From the NCBI GenBank assembly GCA_946500295.1, contig CAMMVF010000001.1, positions 1 through 64,000 of the forward strand: a stretch of DNA of 64,000 bases. The letters run 5' to 3'. The DNA is from an uncultured Clostridia bacterium. GTDB lineage: Bacteria; Bacillota; Clostridia; Oscillospirales; Acutalibacteraceae. Shown piece by piece: positions 8,850 to 17,421 of the stretch (positions are counted from its first letter, which is position 1; every line of letters starts with the position of its first letter). The position numbers and the translations under genes are program-made. The notes beneath the pieces were generated by a model. The model was not told the DNA's origin, made no database searches, and worked only from the letters and a program-made list of their open reading frames with translations.

Positions 8850-8870
8850 GGTATAAATGCTCTTTATACC
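8850..8870 (+). promoter_or_regulatory. Palindromic operator candidate at the transcription start
   Basis: GGTATAAA-5 bp-TTTATACC, a perfect 8-bp inverted repeat placed at about +1 of the predicted promoter. The position suits repressor binding. No regulator is encoded beside it. Confidence 0.45.
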
Positions 8871-8895
8871 ATACCAAGATGAAAGGAGTACCTGT

Positions 8896-9588
8896 ATGAA
8901 CTATTCTCACGAAGTTGAAAATATGTGTACGGTTACTAAGGGACCTCATCACGGTCCTGCTCCCATTCCCGAAGAGGGCAAGTGGGTAAAGGCTTATGAC
9001 ATTAAGGACATCGCCGGTCTGTCTCACGGTATCGGCTGGTGCGCACCTCAGCAGGGTGCTTGTAAGCTCACATTGAATGTAAAGGACGGAATTGTTGAGG
9101 AGGCGCTGGTTGAGACAATCGGTTGCTCCGGCATGACCCACTCGGCAGCTATGGCAGCTGAAATTCTGCCGGGCAAGACATTGCTTGAATGTCTTAATAC
9201 AGACCTCGTATGCGACGCTATCAACACTGCTATGAAGAACATCTTTGAGCAGCTCGTATATGGCAGAAGCCAGACCGCATTTTCCGAAAACGGCTTGCCG
9301 GTAGGCGCAGGACTTGAGGATTTGGGTAAGGGTCTGCGTTCTCAGGTAGGAACAATGTTCAGCACAAAAGCCAAGGGCGTTCGCTACATGGAAATGGCAG
9401 AGGGCTATGTGCTCAAGACCGCTCTGGACGAGAACGACGAGGTTATCGGATATCAGTTTGTTAAGCTCGGAAAGATGATGGAGGATATCCGCCACGGCGT
9501 ATCTCCTGACGAGGCTTACAAGAACAACATCGGTCAGTACGGACGCTTCGACGGAGCGGCTAAGTACATAGACCCAAGAGAAGAATAA
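8896..9588 (+). CDS. NifU-like iron-sulfur scaffold-type protein
   Basis: 230 residues. The central part resembles the NifU/IscU N-terminal fold, with cysteines in IGWCAPQQGAC (about 48-56) and TIGCSGM (about 75-80) and another in LVCDAI. I recognise this as the protein usually annotated as an iron-sulfur cluster assembly scaffold that travels with GGGtGRT proteins. The ORF track starts earlier, but AAAGGAG sits just before the ATG at 8896. It forms an operon with the next gene (18-bp gap). The cluster role is by family assignment; the pair's real function is not established. Confidence 0.75.
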   Translation: MNYSHEVENMCTVTKGPHHGPAPIPEEGKWVKAYDIKDIAGLSHGIGWCAPQQGACKLTLNVKDGIVEEALVETIGCSGMTHSAAMAAEILPGKTLLECLNTDLVCDAINTAMKNIFEQLVYGRSQTAFSENGLPVGAGLEDLGKGLRSQVGTMFSTKAKGVRYMEMAEGYVLKTALDENDEVIGYQFVKLGKMMEDIRHGVSPDEAYKNNIGQYGRFDGAAKYIDPREE

Positions 9589-9606
9589 TCGGGGAGGTAA
9601 GCGAAT

Positions 9607-10617
9607 ATGGCAAATGATGTAACTTTTGAGAGCAAAGACCGCAGAATGCCTAAAATCGAGAAGTGCCTTGCCGAGTATGGTATTGCAAGTCTTGAAGAGG
9701 CCAGACAGCTATGTCTTGACACCGGATTCGACCCGGATAAGATTGTAAAGGGCGTTCAGCCCATCGCTTTTGAGAATGCTTCATGGGCATACACACTTGG
9801 CTGTGCAGTAGCTATCAAGAAGCAGGTAAAGACAGCCGCAGACGCAGCGGCTGCAATTGGAATCGGACTTGAGGCTTTCTGTATTCCCGGCTCTGTTGCA
9901 GAGCAGAGAAACGTAGGTCTCGGCCACGGAAACCTTGGCGCAATGCTTTTAAGAGATGAGACTAAGTGCTTTGCATTTTTGGCTGGTCATGAGAGCTTTG
10001 CAGCAGCTGAGGGTGCTATCGGTATTGCAAGAAGCGCAAACAAGGCTCGTAAAGAGCCGCTGAGAGTTATCCTCAACGGTCTCGGCAAGGACGCAGCCTA
10101 CATCATCTCCCGTATCAACGGCTTTACCTATGTGAAGACAGACTACGACTTCTTCACAGGCGAGCTGAAGATAGTTGAGGAGAGAGCTTTCTCAGACGGC
10201 GAGAGAGCCGCTGTAAAATGCTACGGTGCTAACGACGTTCGTGAGGGCGTTGCAATCATGGTTCACGAGGGCGTAGACGTTTCCATCACAGGTAACTCAA
10301 CAAACCCGACCCGTTTCCAGCACCTGGTAGCAGGAACCTACAAGAAGTGGGCGATTGAAAACGGCAAGAAGTACTTCTCGGTTGCCAGCGGCGGCGGCAC
10401 AGGACGTACTCTCCACCCGGACAACATGGGCGCAGGTCCTGCTTCCTATGGTCTTACAGACTCTATGGGTCGTATGCACGGCGACGCTCAGTTTGCAGGT
10501 TCGTCCTCAGTTCCGGCTCACGTTGAGATGATGGGACTGATGGGCATGGGCAACAACCCGATGGTTGGTGCTACAGTTGCCTGCGCAGTTGCTGTATACG
10601 AGGGACTTAACAAGTAA
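9607..10617 (+). CDS. GGGtGRT protein
   Basis: 336 residues, cytoplasmic. The family is named after a conserved motif, seen here as GGGTGRTLHPDNMG near residue 260. Other conserved glycine-rich blocks are GLGHGNLGAML and MGLMGMGNNPMVGAT near the C-terminus. It follows the NifU-like gene with a GGGAGG site and shares its transcript and terminator. Families of this pair are found in anaerobic Firmicutes; no reaction is known to me. Codon use resembles that of highly expressed genes such as the glutamine synthetase, suggesting abundant product. Confidence 0.85.
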   Translation: MANDVTFESKDRRMPKIEKCLAEYGIASLEEARQLCLDTGFDPDKIVKGVQPIAFENASWAYTLGCAVAIKKQVKTAADAAAAIGIGLEAFCIPGSVAEQRNVGLGHGNLGAMLLRDETKCFAFLAGHESFAAAEGAIGIARSANKARKEPLRVILNGLGKDAAYIISRINGFTYVKTDYDFFTGELKIVEERAFSDGERAAVKCYGANDVREGVAIMVHEGVDVSITGNSTNPTRFQHLVAGTYKKWAIENGKKYFSVASGGGTGRTLHPDNMGAGPASYGLTDSMGRMHGDAQFAGSSSVPAHVEMMGLMGMGNNPMVGATVACAVAVYEGLNK

Positions 10618-10640
10618 TAAAACGTCTTGAATATAAACTT

Positions 10641-10677
10641 AAAGGACTTCCGATTGATTTCGGGAGTCCTTTTTAAT
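10641..10677 (+). terminator. Terminator of the GGGtGRT operon
   Basis: AAAGGACTTCCG / CGGGAGTCCTTTTT stem-loop with a U-run, 25 bp after the stop codon. The remaining 190 bp to the next gene show nothing recognisable. Confidence 0.85.
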
Positions 10678-10869
10678 GTGTAAAAAAAGAGGGATTGTTC
10701 ATTTTTTCGACTTTGCCTAAAAATTCATAGCTTTACTACCCGCTTGAACGCAAGAGGATTTCGTCGACTGCGGTCTGATTACAACAGTTTACAGCGGATT
10801 CCTTTTGTTATATGAAATGGCAGTGGCTATCACTGTGATTAACAGGATGAGCGGTTGACGGCAGAAAGT

Positions 10870-11514
10870 TTAAGCTATGCTGCGAATATGGGGGAGCAGG
10901 GGGAATCTTCGATTAATAAAATTAACTACATGTCCCACGAACAGCGCTGACACTATCGTACCCAGCCCCAGCCCGTTCAGCCTTCCCCAGAAAATGAACG
11001 ACATAATCACTGCTATTATAACCAAGGTTGTGTCGAAAACAACCTTGACGGTTCCGAATCTCTTGTTTGCCACGGTTGATATAGCCCGTACAAGACCTTC
11101 TCCCGGAACCATCAGTACATCGGGGGCTACCTCGATGGAAATTCCCAAGCCCAGGACTATACAGCCGAGAAGCAGCGCGATTATTTGTGAAATAAGGTTG
11201 TCGAAGTGGAACACGCTTAATAAACTCATGCTCAGGTCAATACAGTAGCTAAATATAATATTTACTACGAGTTGAAGTAGCTGGAGCGGCTTAAAGTTCC
11301 TTCTCAGCAGAATAATTTGAAGGAGAATAAAAACCAGATTCATTAAAAAGGAAAACTGCCCGAGAGTAAGAGGAAACTTCAGGCTTAGTACATAGGCTAC
11401 GCTGGTAATGGGAGAGGTACCCATGTTCGCCTTGGTTATTAAGGCGATTCCAAAGGAGTTTATTATAACACCTGCAATAAACCAAAAATATTTTTTAAAA
11501 TAAACATTCATCAT
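10870..11514 (-). CDS. YczE/YitT-like integral membrane protein
   Basis: 214 residues, about six transmembrane helices, starting with a positively charged MMNVYFKKYFW followed by GVIINSFGIALITKANMGTSP, typical of YczE/YyaS-type proteins (DUF6198-like). The family has no defined substrate. Its start overlaps the marR-like stop (ATGA), so it is the second gene of that operon and is probably the MarR-controlled target, perhaps an efflux or resistance function. Confidence 0.75.
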   Translation of the reverse strand: MMNVYFKKYFWFIAGVIINSFGIALITKANMGTSPITSVAYVLSLKFPLTLGQFSFLMNLVFILLQIILLRRNFKPLQLLQLVVNIIFSYCIDLSMSLLSVFHFDNLISQIIALLLGCIVLGLGISIEVAPDVLMVPGEGLVRAISTVANKRFGTVKVVFDTTLVIIAVIMSFIFWGRLNGLGLGTIVSALFVGHVVNFINRRFPLLPHIRSIA

Positions 11515-11954
11515 CTTTCACTCTCCGTTTTCAAATTTTCAATAATTCTCTTCAACATTTTGATAAAAGCCGCTTTATCCGAAGCGTCTGTATTTTTCCA
11601 AGCTGCATTATCTACGGCGTGAAATATGTCCTTAACTTCAGCGGCGGTTTTTTCTCCCTTTTCTGTCAGATGTATTAAGTAACTGCGTTTATCGCTTGCG
11701 TGCGATACCTTGCGTATTAAATCCTGCTTTTCCATTCCCGATAAAAGAAAGGTTATCGTTGATTTGTCCAATGCGCAGCCCAGCCCGATTTCCTTTTGAG
11801 TGCATCCGTTGTGCGCTGATAAAAATTCAAGTATCTTAGGTTGTCCGGGCATTAGTCCGAGTTTATTTGTGCGTTTTACTATGGATTTAGTAGCATAGTT
11901 GTTCGCTATCAGCAGTAGATAGTGCAGTTCGTCGTTATTCAAAATTTCCCACAT
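11511..11954 (-). CDS. MarR family transcriptional regulator
   Basis: 147 residues. A winged helix-turn-helix is visible at about 45-100 (CTQKEIGLGCALDKSTITFLL, then the wing around SHASDKRSYLIHLTEKG), which matches MarR. A dimerising helix lies at each end. The annotated ATG is only a few bases from AAGG, so a downstream TTG (codon 5) is possible. Co-transcribed with the YczE-like gene. A perfect 6-6-6 palindrome between the -10 box and the start is a likely autoregulatory operator. Confidence 0.9.
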   Translation of the reverse strand: MWEILNNDELHYLLLIANNYATKSIVKRTNKLGLMPGQPKILEFLSAHNGCTQKEIGLGCALDKSTITFLLSGMEKQDLIRKVSHASDKRSYLIHLTEKGEKTAAEVKDIFHAVDNAAWKNTDASDKAAFIKMLKRIIENLKTESER

Positions 11955-11962
11955 CCTTAAAT

Positions 11963-11980
11963 TAGTTTTAACTCAAACTA
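11963..11980 (-). promoter_or_regulatory. Putative MarR operator
   Basis: TAGTTTTAACTCAAACTA: perfect 6-bp arms with a 6-bp spacer, located just downstream of the -10 box of the marR promoter. Confidence 0.5.
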
Positions 11981-11981
11981 T

Positions 11982-12010
11982 ATTATAGATGCCTTATCCT
12001 CAAATGTCAA
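11982..12010 (-). promoter_or_regulatory. Sigma-A promoter of the marR-yczE operon
   Basis: On the minus strand: TTGACA, 17 bp, TATAAT, a perfect consensus 28 bp upstream of the start codon. Confidence 0.85.
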
Positions 12011-12016
12011 GTTGCA

Positions 12017-12285
12017 GCGAGGGCGGGCGAGCGCATTTCCTCGGCTTTGCAAAGCCGAGGGAATTTTTCAAGGGCGGGTGTCCGCCCTTGAAAGGCGCTG
12101 TAAGCAAGGATTGCTTACAGCGGCGCTCGCCCGCCCTCGCGTCCCGAAACAAAGCTTAAACCGAGAGAAAGCAAAAAGAATTACTCCGCTCACAAAAGGC
12201 GGAGGAGTTTTAACGTGAGAAAAGTCAAAAAGTATAATTGTCCTTAATTGGTATAGAACAGAAACAGTGCAGAAGAACGTAGGAT
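12017..12285 (+). repeat. Intergenic repeat family 2, copy 1 (cloverleaf plus conserved 3' tail)
   Basis: An 18-bp perfect outer stem (12017-12034 with 12123-12140) encloses three hairpins: CCTCGGCTTT/AAAGCCGAGG, CAAGGGCGG/CCGCCCTTG and CGCTGTAAGCAA/TTGCTTACAGCG. A conserved tail follows: AAACAAAGCTTAAA, a G/C-rich hairpin after ATTACTCCG, TTTTAACGTGAG, TTAATTGGTA and GAACGTAGG. The copy at 15111 is the same in order. Short ORFs predicted across it are not credible. Confidence 0.75.
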
Positions 12286-12396
12286 GCAAGCGGCAAAGCC
12301 GCTTGCAGTTTGTCCCCCAAATTATGCAGCTTACCGTTTTAGGGGTTCAGTTTTTTTCTTTGAGCTGATAAAATAGCATTGACAGGAGGGGTTAGG

Positions 12397-12852
12397 ATGA
12401 AAATCTCTGTAATTGAGGGCTGTGCGGTGAGCGAGCCCGAGATTTTGATAAAATGCAAAAAGCTCGACAGCGAGCTTAAAGCCGTGGTAGATAAGCTTGA
12501 GCTTAAAAGCCACCGCCTTGAGTGCAGACGTGAGGGCGGAAAATACATGGTGAGTGTCAAAGACGTCTATTACATCGAAAGCGTTGACGAGCGCACCTTT
12601 GTTTATTGTAAAGACTCGGTTTACGAGTGTGAGCAAAGGCTTTATAAGCTGGAGTCGCGGCTTGCTAGGGGAGACTTTGTGAGGATAAGCAAAAGCTGTA
12701 TTTTGAATATCAGAAAGCTTGAGTGCGTGCGCCCGCTTTTAAACGGGAAGATGGAGGCAAGCCTTATCAACGGAGAAAAGCAGGTTATAAACCGACATTA
12801 CCTCAAGGGTTTTAAAGAGAAATTCGGATTGGGAGGACATAACAATGGTTAA
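12397..12852 (+). CDS. LytTR-domain DNA-binding regulator
   Basis: 151 residues. The C-terminal two thirds is a LytTR domain: YYIESVDERTFVYCKD, then FVRISKSCILNIRKLECV and NGEKQVINRHYLKGFKEKF. No receiver domain precedes it, so it is not a classical response regulator. The start was moved to the ATG at 12397, which follows ACAGGAGGGG; the track's TTG is less likely. It overlaps the DUF3021 gene by 8 bp. Such LytTR-DUF3021 pairs typically precede ABC-2 exporters and control them, as the layout here shows. Confidence 0.9.
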   Translation: MKISVIEGCAVSEPEILIKCKKLDSELKAVVDKLELKSHRLECRREGGKYMVSVKDVYYIESVDERTFVYCKDSVYECEQRLYKLESRLARGDFVRISKSCILNIRKLECVRPLLNGKMEASLINGEKQVINRHYLKGFKEKFGLGGHNNG

Positions 12853-13282
12853 GATGGGATATTACATTTTGCAGCTTGCCGGAACATTCAGCAGTGAGTG
12901 CTTGATTTTAGCGATAATATATCAGCTTGCCGGAAATCCCGAGGTGTTTAATTCTACAGCGGTGCTTATATGCTTTTTGCTGGCAGTGATTATCACAGCG
13001 GCAATGACGATCACAGACAGGCTGACCTTTCAATCGAGTAAGGCTGTGAAGATAATAGTTGATTTGCTTGTTATCTTTGCTGCCGTAGTCGGGCTGGGGG
13101 ATTTTGTTTTGGGGTGGTTTAATATTTTTCACCCGTTAGATATGCTGATTGTTATTGGCGTGATTGCTGCAGTTTACATTATTGTGTTCGCTATGATGAC
13201 GCTCAGGCTTAGGATAGATTCAGACAAGATAAACCGAAAAATTATGGAGATGAGGGAGGATAAAGATGGGGAGGATAATTGA
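12845..13282 (+). CDS. DUF3021 membrane protein
   Basis: 145 residues with four transmembrane helices (about 7-27, 35-55, 70-90, 98-120) and a charged C-terminal tail. DUF3021 proteins are routinely encoded right after a LytTR regulator and are thought to modulate it at the membrane. It overlaps both neighbours (8 bp upstream, 17 bp downstream), so the four genes form one tightly coupled operon. Confidence 0.85.
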   Translation: MVKMGYYILQLAGTFSSECLILAIIYQLAGNPEVFNSTAVLICFLLAVIITAAMTITDRLTFQSSKAVKIIVDLLVIFAAVVGLGDFVLGWFNIFHPLDMLIVIGVIAAVYIIVFAMMTLRLRIDSDKINRKIMEMREDKDGEDN

Positions 13283-14180
13283 GATAGAGAACCTGAAAAA
13301 ATCCTACGGAGAGGTCAAGGCTGTGGATGACATAAGCTTTTATGTACAGCAGGGCAGTTTGTTTGCATTTTTGGGGCCTAATGGAGCGGGTAAATCCACT
13401 ACCATCAGCATACTCAATACCTACCTGAAGCCCGACAGCGGCAGTGTAAATATTGCGGGACTCACGCTCGGCAGGGACGACAGCGAGATAAGAAGTCGAA
13501 TAGGAGTGGTGTTTCAGGAGGGCGTGCTGGATCAGAGGCTTACGGTCTGGGATAATCTGATGATTAGGGGGAGTTTTTATAAGCTCAGGGGCAGGGCGCT
13601 AAAAAAAGCCGCAGAGGCCGCGGCGGAAATAGTGGGTGCAACGGAGTTTTTAAACCGACCCTACGGAAAGCTCTCGGGAGGGCAGCGCCGCAGGGCGGAC
13701 ATAGCCAGAGCCTTATTAAACACCCCAAAGATACTGTTCCTTGACGAGCCGAGCACGGGGCTTGACCCTCAGACAAGACTGAGCATTTGGGAGACGGTAA
13801 AAAAACTGCAATCCGAGCAGGGAATTACCGTGTTTCTGACCACTCACTATCTCGAGGAAGCGGAGAGTGCAGGCTATGTGGTGATTATCGACAAGGGAAA
13901 AATAGCTGCAAAGGGAACTCCAGTGGATCTGAAAAGAAGGTTTGTCAAGGATGAGTTGTATCTGTACCCCCAAAAAGGCGCAGAAAAAGTGTTGTACGAT
14001 AAACTGGACAATACAGTCGGACTGACTGTTAAAAATGAAGTGGCTGTGATACCGCTTGACTCGACCTTTGAGGCTTTAAGCTTTATAGATGAATACAAGT
14101 CCCATATTTCGGACTTTGAAGTTCGCAAGGGTACGATGGATGGACTATTTGTCGCGGTAACGGGGAGAGAAATGAGATGA
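13266..14180 (+). CDS. ABC transporter ATP-binding protein
   Basis: 304 residues. Walker A GPNGAGKS at about 38-45, signature LSGGQRRR at about 138, Walker B ILFLDEPSTGLD at about 157-168, H-loop TTHY near 195. The extra C-terminal domain is the DrrA/NatA type, found in drug or daunorubicin-like exporters. It powers the permease encoded next, with which it shares an ATGA overlap. Substrate not predictable from the sequence. Confidence 0.95.
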   Translation: MGRIIEIENLKKSYGEVKAVDDISFYVQQGSLFAFLGPNGAGKSTTISILNTYLKPDSGSVNIAGLTLGRDDSEIRSRIGVVFQEGVLDQRLTVWDNLMIRGSFYKLRGRALKKAAEAAAEIVGATEFLNRPYGKLSGGQRRRADIARALLNTPKILFLDEPSTGLDPQTRLSIWETVKKLQSEQGITVFLTTHYLEEAESAGYVVIIDKGKIAAKGTPVDLKRRFVKDELYLYPQKGAEKVLYDKLDNTVGLTVKNEVAVIPLDSTFEALSFIDEYKSHISDFEVRKGTMDGLFVAVTGREMR

Positions 14181-15052
14181 CATTGAGTTTTGCAAAGAGA
14201 AATATGAAGGTGTTTTTGCGTGACGGCGGCTCGGTAATGGGGTCACTGCTGACGGTAATTATCCTTATAGGCGTGTATGCTTTGTTTCTCGGCGATATGA
14301 TGGTTAGCTCTATTGACAGCGGCGGCTTTGAAAATCACGCTAAGACTATGGCGGATGAGTGGATAATGGCGGGGATAGTTTCTGTAATGCCCTTGTCGTG
14401 CGCCTTGGGTGCGGCAGGGATTATTGTTGAGGATCGCTCGAAAAAGATTGATAGGGACTTTTACTGCTCGCCGATATCCAGAGCCTCCGTCAGCGGCGGC
14501 TATATCCTGAGTGTATTTTTGATTGCGTTTATTATGACCGTAATCGGCTTTGCACTGAGTCAGCTTTATATAGTTTCGAGAGGCGGAGAGCTGCTCTCGC
14601 TTGAGAATATGCTAAAGGCTCTCGGGGTAATTTTACTCGATGCTTTGGCGGCGAGCGCAATTATTATTACCGTGGCTATGCTGTTTAAAAGTCAGAACGC
14701 CTACGGCAGCGCCTGCACCGTTATAGGAACTCTGAGCGGCTTTGTGATGGGGCTTTACCTTCCGGTGGGGAGCTTGCCCGACGCGATAGCGACTGTTGTA
14801 AAATGCTTTCCGCTTTCGCACTCGGCTGTGCTGCTGCGGCAGATTTTTATGGAAAAGTCGCTTGAGCAAGCAAGCGAGGGTGCGCCTGCGCCGGTGCTTG
14901 AAATGCTCGACGGGGTTAAAAATGAGCTAGGGGTAAATATCAGCTTTGGGGATTATGTCGTAAGTGCGGCGCAGAGCGTGGCTGTGCTGGCAGTGACCGC
15001 AGCGGTGTTCTTTGGAGCAGCATGGCTGCTTGCGAGGAGGAAGGAAAAATGA
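14177..15052 (+). CDS. ABC-2 type transporter permease
   Basis: 291 residues, six transmembrane helices in the ABC-2 arrangement, with a large loop after the first helix (about 42-68) and an inner motif DRSKKIDRDFYCSPI before the second. Last gene of the LytTR-DUF3021-ABC operon. No terminator is obvious; the family 2 element begins about 60 bp after the stop and its hairpins may end transcription. Confidence 0.9.
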   Translation: MTLSFAKRNMKVFLRDGGSVMGSLLTVIILIGVYALFLGDMMVSSIDSGGFENHAKTMADEWIMAGIVSVMPLSCALGAAGIIVEDRSKKIDRDFYCSPISRASVSGGYILSVFLIAFIMTVIGFALSQLYIVSRGGELLSLENMLKALGVILLDALAASAIIITVAMLFKSQNAYGSACTVIGTLSGFVMGLYLPVGSLPDAIATVVKCFPLSHSAVLLRQIFMEKSLEQASEGAPAPVLEMLDGVKNELGVNISFGDYVVSAAQSVAVLAVTAAVFFGAAWLLARRKEK

Positions 15053-15110
15053 ATCATAGCATAGCAGAGATTGCCGGATAAATAGTTTAAAAAATACTTC
15101 GCTGTAAAAA

Positions 15111-15377
15111 GCGGGCGAGCACATTTCCTCGGCTTTGCAAAGCCGAGGAAATCTTTCAAGGGCGGCTTGTCCGCCCTTGAAAGCGCTGTAAGCAAGTGTT
15201 GCTTGCAGCGGTGCTCGCCCGCATTTGATGCCCCGAAACAAAGCTTAAAACGAGAGAAAGCGAAAAAAATTACTCCGCCCACAAAATGAGGCGGAGTTTT
15301 AACGTGAGAAGAGTCAAAAAAGGATTCTGACCCTTAATTGGTACAGTTTTCAACTATAGCAGTGCAGTGGTACGTAG
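15111..15377 (+). repeat. Intergenic repeat family 2, copy 2
   Basis: Same order as copy 1: 12-bp outer stem GCGGGCGAGCAC/GTGCTCGCCCGC, three inner hairpins, then the conserved tail with ATTACTCCG hairpin, TTTTAACGTGAG, TTAATTGGTAC, AGCAGTGC and GTACGTAGG. Compared with copy 1 the outer stem changes GAGCGC/GCGCTC to GAGCAC/GTGCTC, keeping the pair. It directly precedes the leuA stop side. Confidence 0.75.
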
Positions 15378-15385
15378 GGAGTAGG

Positions 15386-17089
15386 TTATTTTCCCTGCTT
15401 TAAAAGGTAGTTTGCACGGTTGATGGCGTTTAAAATTCCGTAGATGGAAGCCATATTGATATTGTTGCCGACTCCAACGCCGAAAATGCCCTTGCCGTTT
15501 TTGCGAAGCAGCTCGATGTAGGCTATGGCCTGCGAGTCACTGCCCTCGGTCATGGCGTGCTCGCTGTAGGAGAGAAACTTGTAGCAGTCAACGCCAATGG
15601 ACTTCATTGCGTTGAAAAAGGCGTCTATCGGGCCGTTACCCTCGCCGGTTATCTCCTTGCGACTCATTTCTCCGTCAATATTTACGGACAGAGTGCCCTT
15701 GAAGGTTACCATGTCCTTGCCCTCAGAGCCCTGCTGGATTACGTTGTGCTCAAGCAGGTCGTACTTTTTCGGCACGTAAAGATACTCTCTCTCGAATACA
15801 TGCAAAAGCTCATTCGGGAGCAGCTCCCTGCCGAGCTTGTCGCACTCGGCTTGAACTAAAGCGCCGAATTCGGGGTGCATCTTCTTGGGAAGATGGTAGC
15901 CGAAGGTGTGAGCCATGACAAACGCTGCTCCGCCCTTGCCGGACTGGGAGTTGATTCTGATTATCGGCTCGTACTGCCTGCCCACGTCTGCGGGGTCTAT
16001 CGGCAGATATGGAACCTCCCAGTAATCTGAGTTGGTTTTTTCCATGTACTGAGTGCCCTTGTTGATTGCGTCCTGATGAGAGCCTGAAAATGCGGTGAAT
16101 ACCAGCTCGCCGGCGTAGGGTGTTCTCTCGTGCACCTTCATCTTGGTACATCTTTCGTACACTTCCTTGAGCTTGGGCAGGTCGCTGAAGTCGAGCTTGG
16201 GGTCTACACCCTGGGTGTACATATTCAGTCCTACTGTAACTATGTCGAGGTTGCCGGTTCTCTCGCCGTTTCCGAAGAGGGTTCCCTCCACTCTCTCGGC
16301 TCCAGCCAAAAGAGCAAGCTCTGTTGCGGCTACTCCCGTGCCCCTGTCGTTGTGGGGATGAACGCTGATTATAGCTGCCTCACGGTTCGGCAGGTGCTTG
16401 ATGAAATATTCTATCTGGTCAGCGTAGGTGTTGGGGGTGCACATCTCGACGGTGTTCGGAAGATTCAAAATCACCGGGTTTTCCTTGGTGCTGCCCAGAG
16501 CCTTCATTACTTCGTCGCATATTCTTACTGAAAAATCCACCTCGGTGCCGCTGAAGCTTTCGGGGGAGTATTCAAAGCGGATATTTGTGTCGCCCTCGTA
16601 GCTGTCCGTAAGCTCCTTTATGAGCTTTGCACCCGAGACGGCGATTTCGGTAATGCCGTCCATGTCCTTGTTAAATACGACCTTCCTTTGCAGGGTGGAG
16701 GTCGAGTTGTAGAAGTGGACTATTACGTTTTTAGCGCCCTTGATAGCGTCAAAGGTCTTTCTGATGAGGTGCTCTCTGGCTTGCACGAGAACCTGAATAG
16801 TAACGTCATCGGGAATATGGCCGCCCTCGATAAGCTCACGGCAGATTTCGTACTCGGTTTCGGACGCCGAGGGGAAGCCTATCTCTATTTCCTTAAAGCC
16901 GACGTCGCACAAAAGCTTGAAAAACTCAAGCTTCTCCTGCAAATTCATAGGATCTATAAGCGCCTGGTTGCCGTCTCTCAGGTCAACACTGCACCATATT
17001 GGGGCTTTTGTAATTACGTTGTTTGGCCACTGTCTGTTTTCAAGCGGGATTTGCTTGAAGGGGATATACTTTTTGTAAGAATCAAGCAT
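15386..17089 (-). CDS. leuA: 2-isopropylmalate synthase
   Basis: 567 residues. First step of leucine synthesis: acetyl-CoA plus 2-oxoisovalerate gives 2-isopropylmalate. The catalytic TIM barrel starts with SVDLRDGNQALIDPMN (metal-binding Asp and substrate Arg) and has HPHNDRGTGVAATELALLAGAERVEGT with the metal-binding histidines. The C-terminal regulatory (LeuA dimer) domain, about 430-567, gives leucine feedback. The length and the N-terminal KYIPFKQIPLENRQWP fit the long actinobacterial/fungal-like LeuA form. AAGGAGG precedes the ATG. It stands alone behind a T-box leader. Confidence 0.96.
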   Translation of the reverse strand: MLDSYKKYIPFKQIPLENRQWPNNVITKAPIWCSVDLRDGNQALIDPMNLQEKLEFFKLLCDVGFKEIEIGFPSASETEYEICRELIEGGHIPDDVTIQVLVQAREHLIRKTFDAIKGAKNVIVHFYNSTSTLQRKVVFNKDMDGITEIAVSGAKLIKELTDSYEGDTNIRFEYSPESFSGTEVDFSVRICDEVMKALGSTKENPVILNLPNTVEMCTPNTYADQIEYFIKHLPNREAAIISVHPHNDRGTGVAATELALLAGAERVEGTLFGNGERTGNLDIVTVGLNMYTQGVDPKLDFSDLPKLKEVYERCTKMKVHERTPYAGELVFTAFSGSHQDAINKGTQYMEKTNSDYWEVPYLPIDPADVGRQYEPIIRINSQSGKGGAAFVMAHTFGYHLPKKMHPEFGALVQAECDKLGRELLPNELLHVFEREYLYVPKKYDLLEHNVIQQGSEGKDMVTFKGTLSVNIDGEMSRKEITGEGNGPIDAFFNAMKSIGVDCYKFLSYSEHAMTEGSDSQAIAYIELLRKNGKGIFGVGVGNNINMASIYGILNAINRANYLLKQGK

Positions 17090-17149
17090 TGTGTTTTCCT
17101 CCTTATCCTTTTATATCACATAAGCTGTGGCTTTAAAGCGGTATGAATA

Positions 17150-17416
17150 CAAAAACGCCCCTTTGCACAAGCGCAAAAGGGGCGAATAATATCCGCGGTA
17201 CCACCCTAATTCGAGCTCAAGGCTCCTCAAAGGCTTCTAACAAAGCCCTGACCGATAACGCAGTCTGGCGTTCTGCCCTAAGTGTCGGACAGACAACTCC
17301 GGAATGAGCTATACACACGAACCCACCGACCGCCTTACACCAACCGACGGCTCTCTGCGCGGTGAAATCCGCATCTTGTTTCCTTCACAGTCTTTAAGTG
17401 ATAGATTTAATTTATA
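17150..17416 (-). promoter_or_regulatory. T-box riboswitch leader of leuA
   Basis: On the minus strand the T-box core AGGGTGGTACCGCG (about 17193-17206) is followed by the terminator stem CGCCCC.../...GGGGCG and TTTTTG at 17151-17184. About 200 nt of stem I/II/III sequence lies upstream. T-boxes sense uncharged tRNA; the gene predicts leucine. A CTC codon in the context AGCTCATT is a possible specifier but I could not fold stem I with certainty. Confidence 0.92.
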
Positions 17417-17421
17417 CTCAC

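Noticed and set aside
8710-9495. Minus-strand ORF of 261 aa
   Set aside because: Shadow of the NifU-like gene on the other strand; no ribosome binding site and Cys/His/Leu-rich nonsense composition.
12012-12289. ORFs on both strands in family 2 copy 1
   Set aside because: The sequence is a palindromic intergenic repeat with a second copy whose ORF is not conserved.
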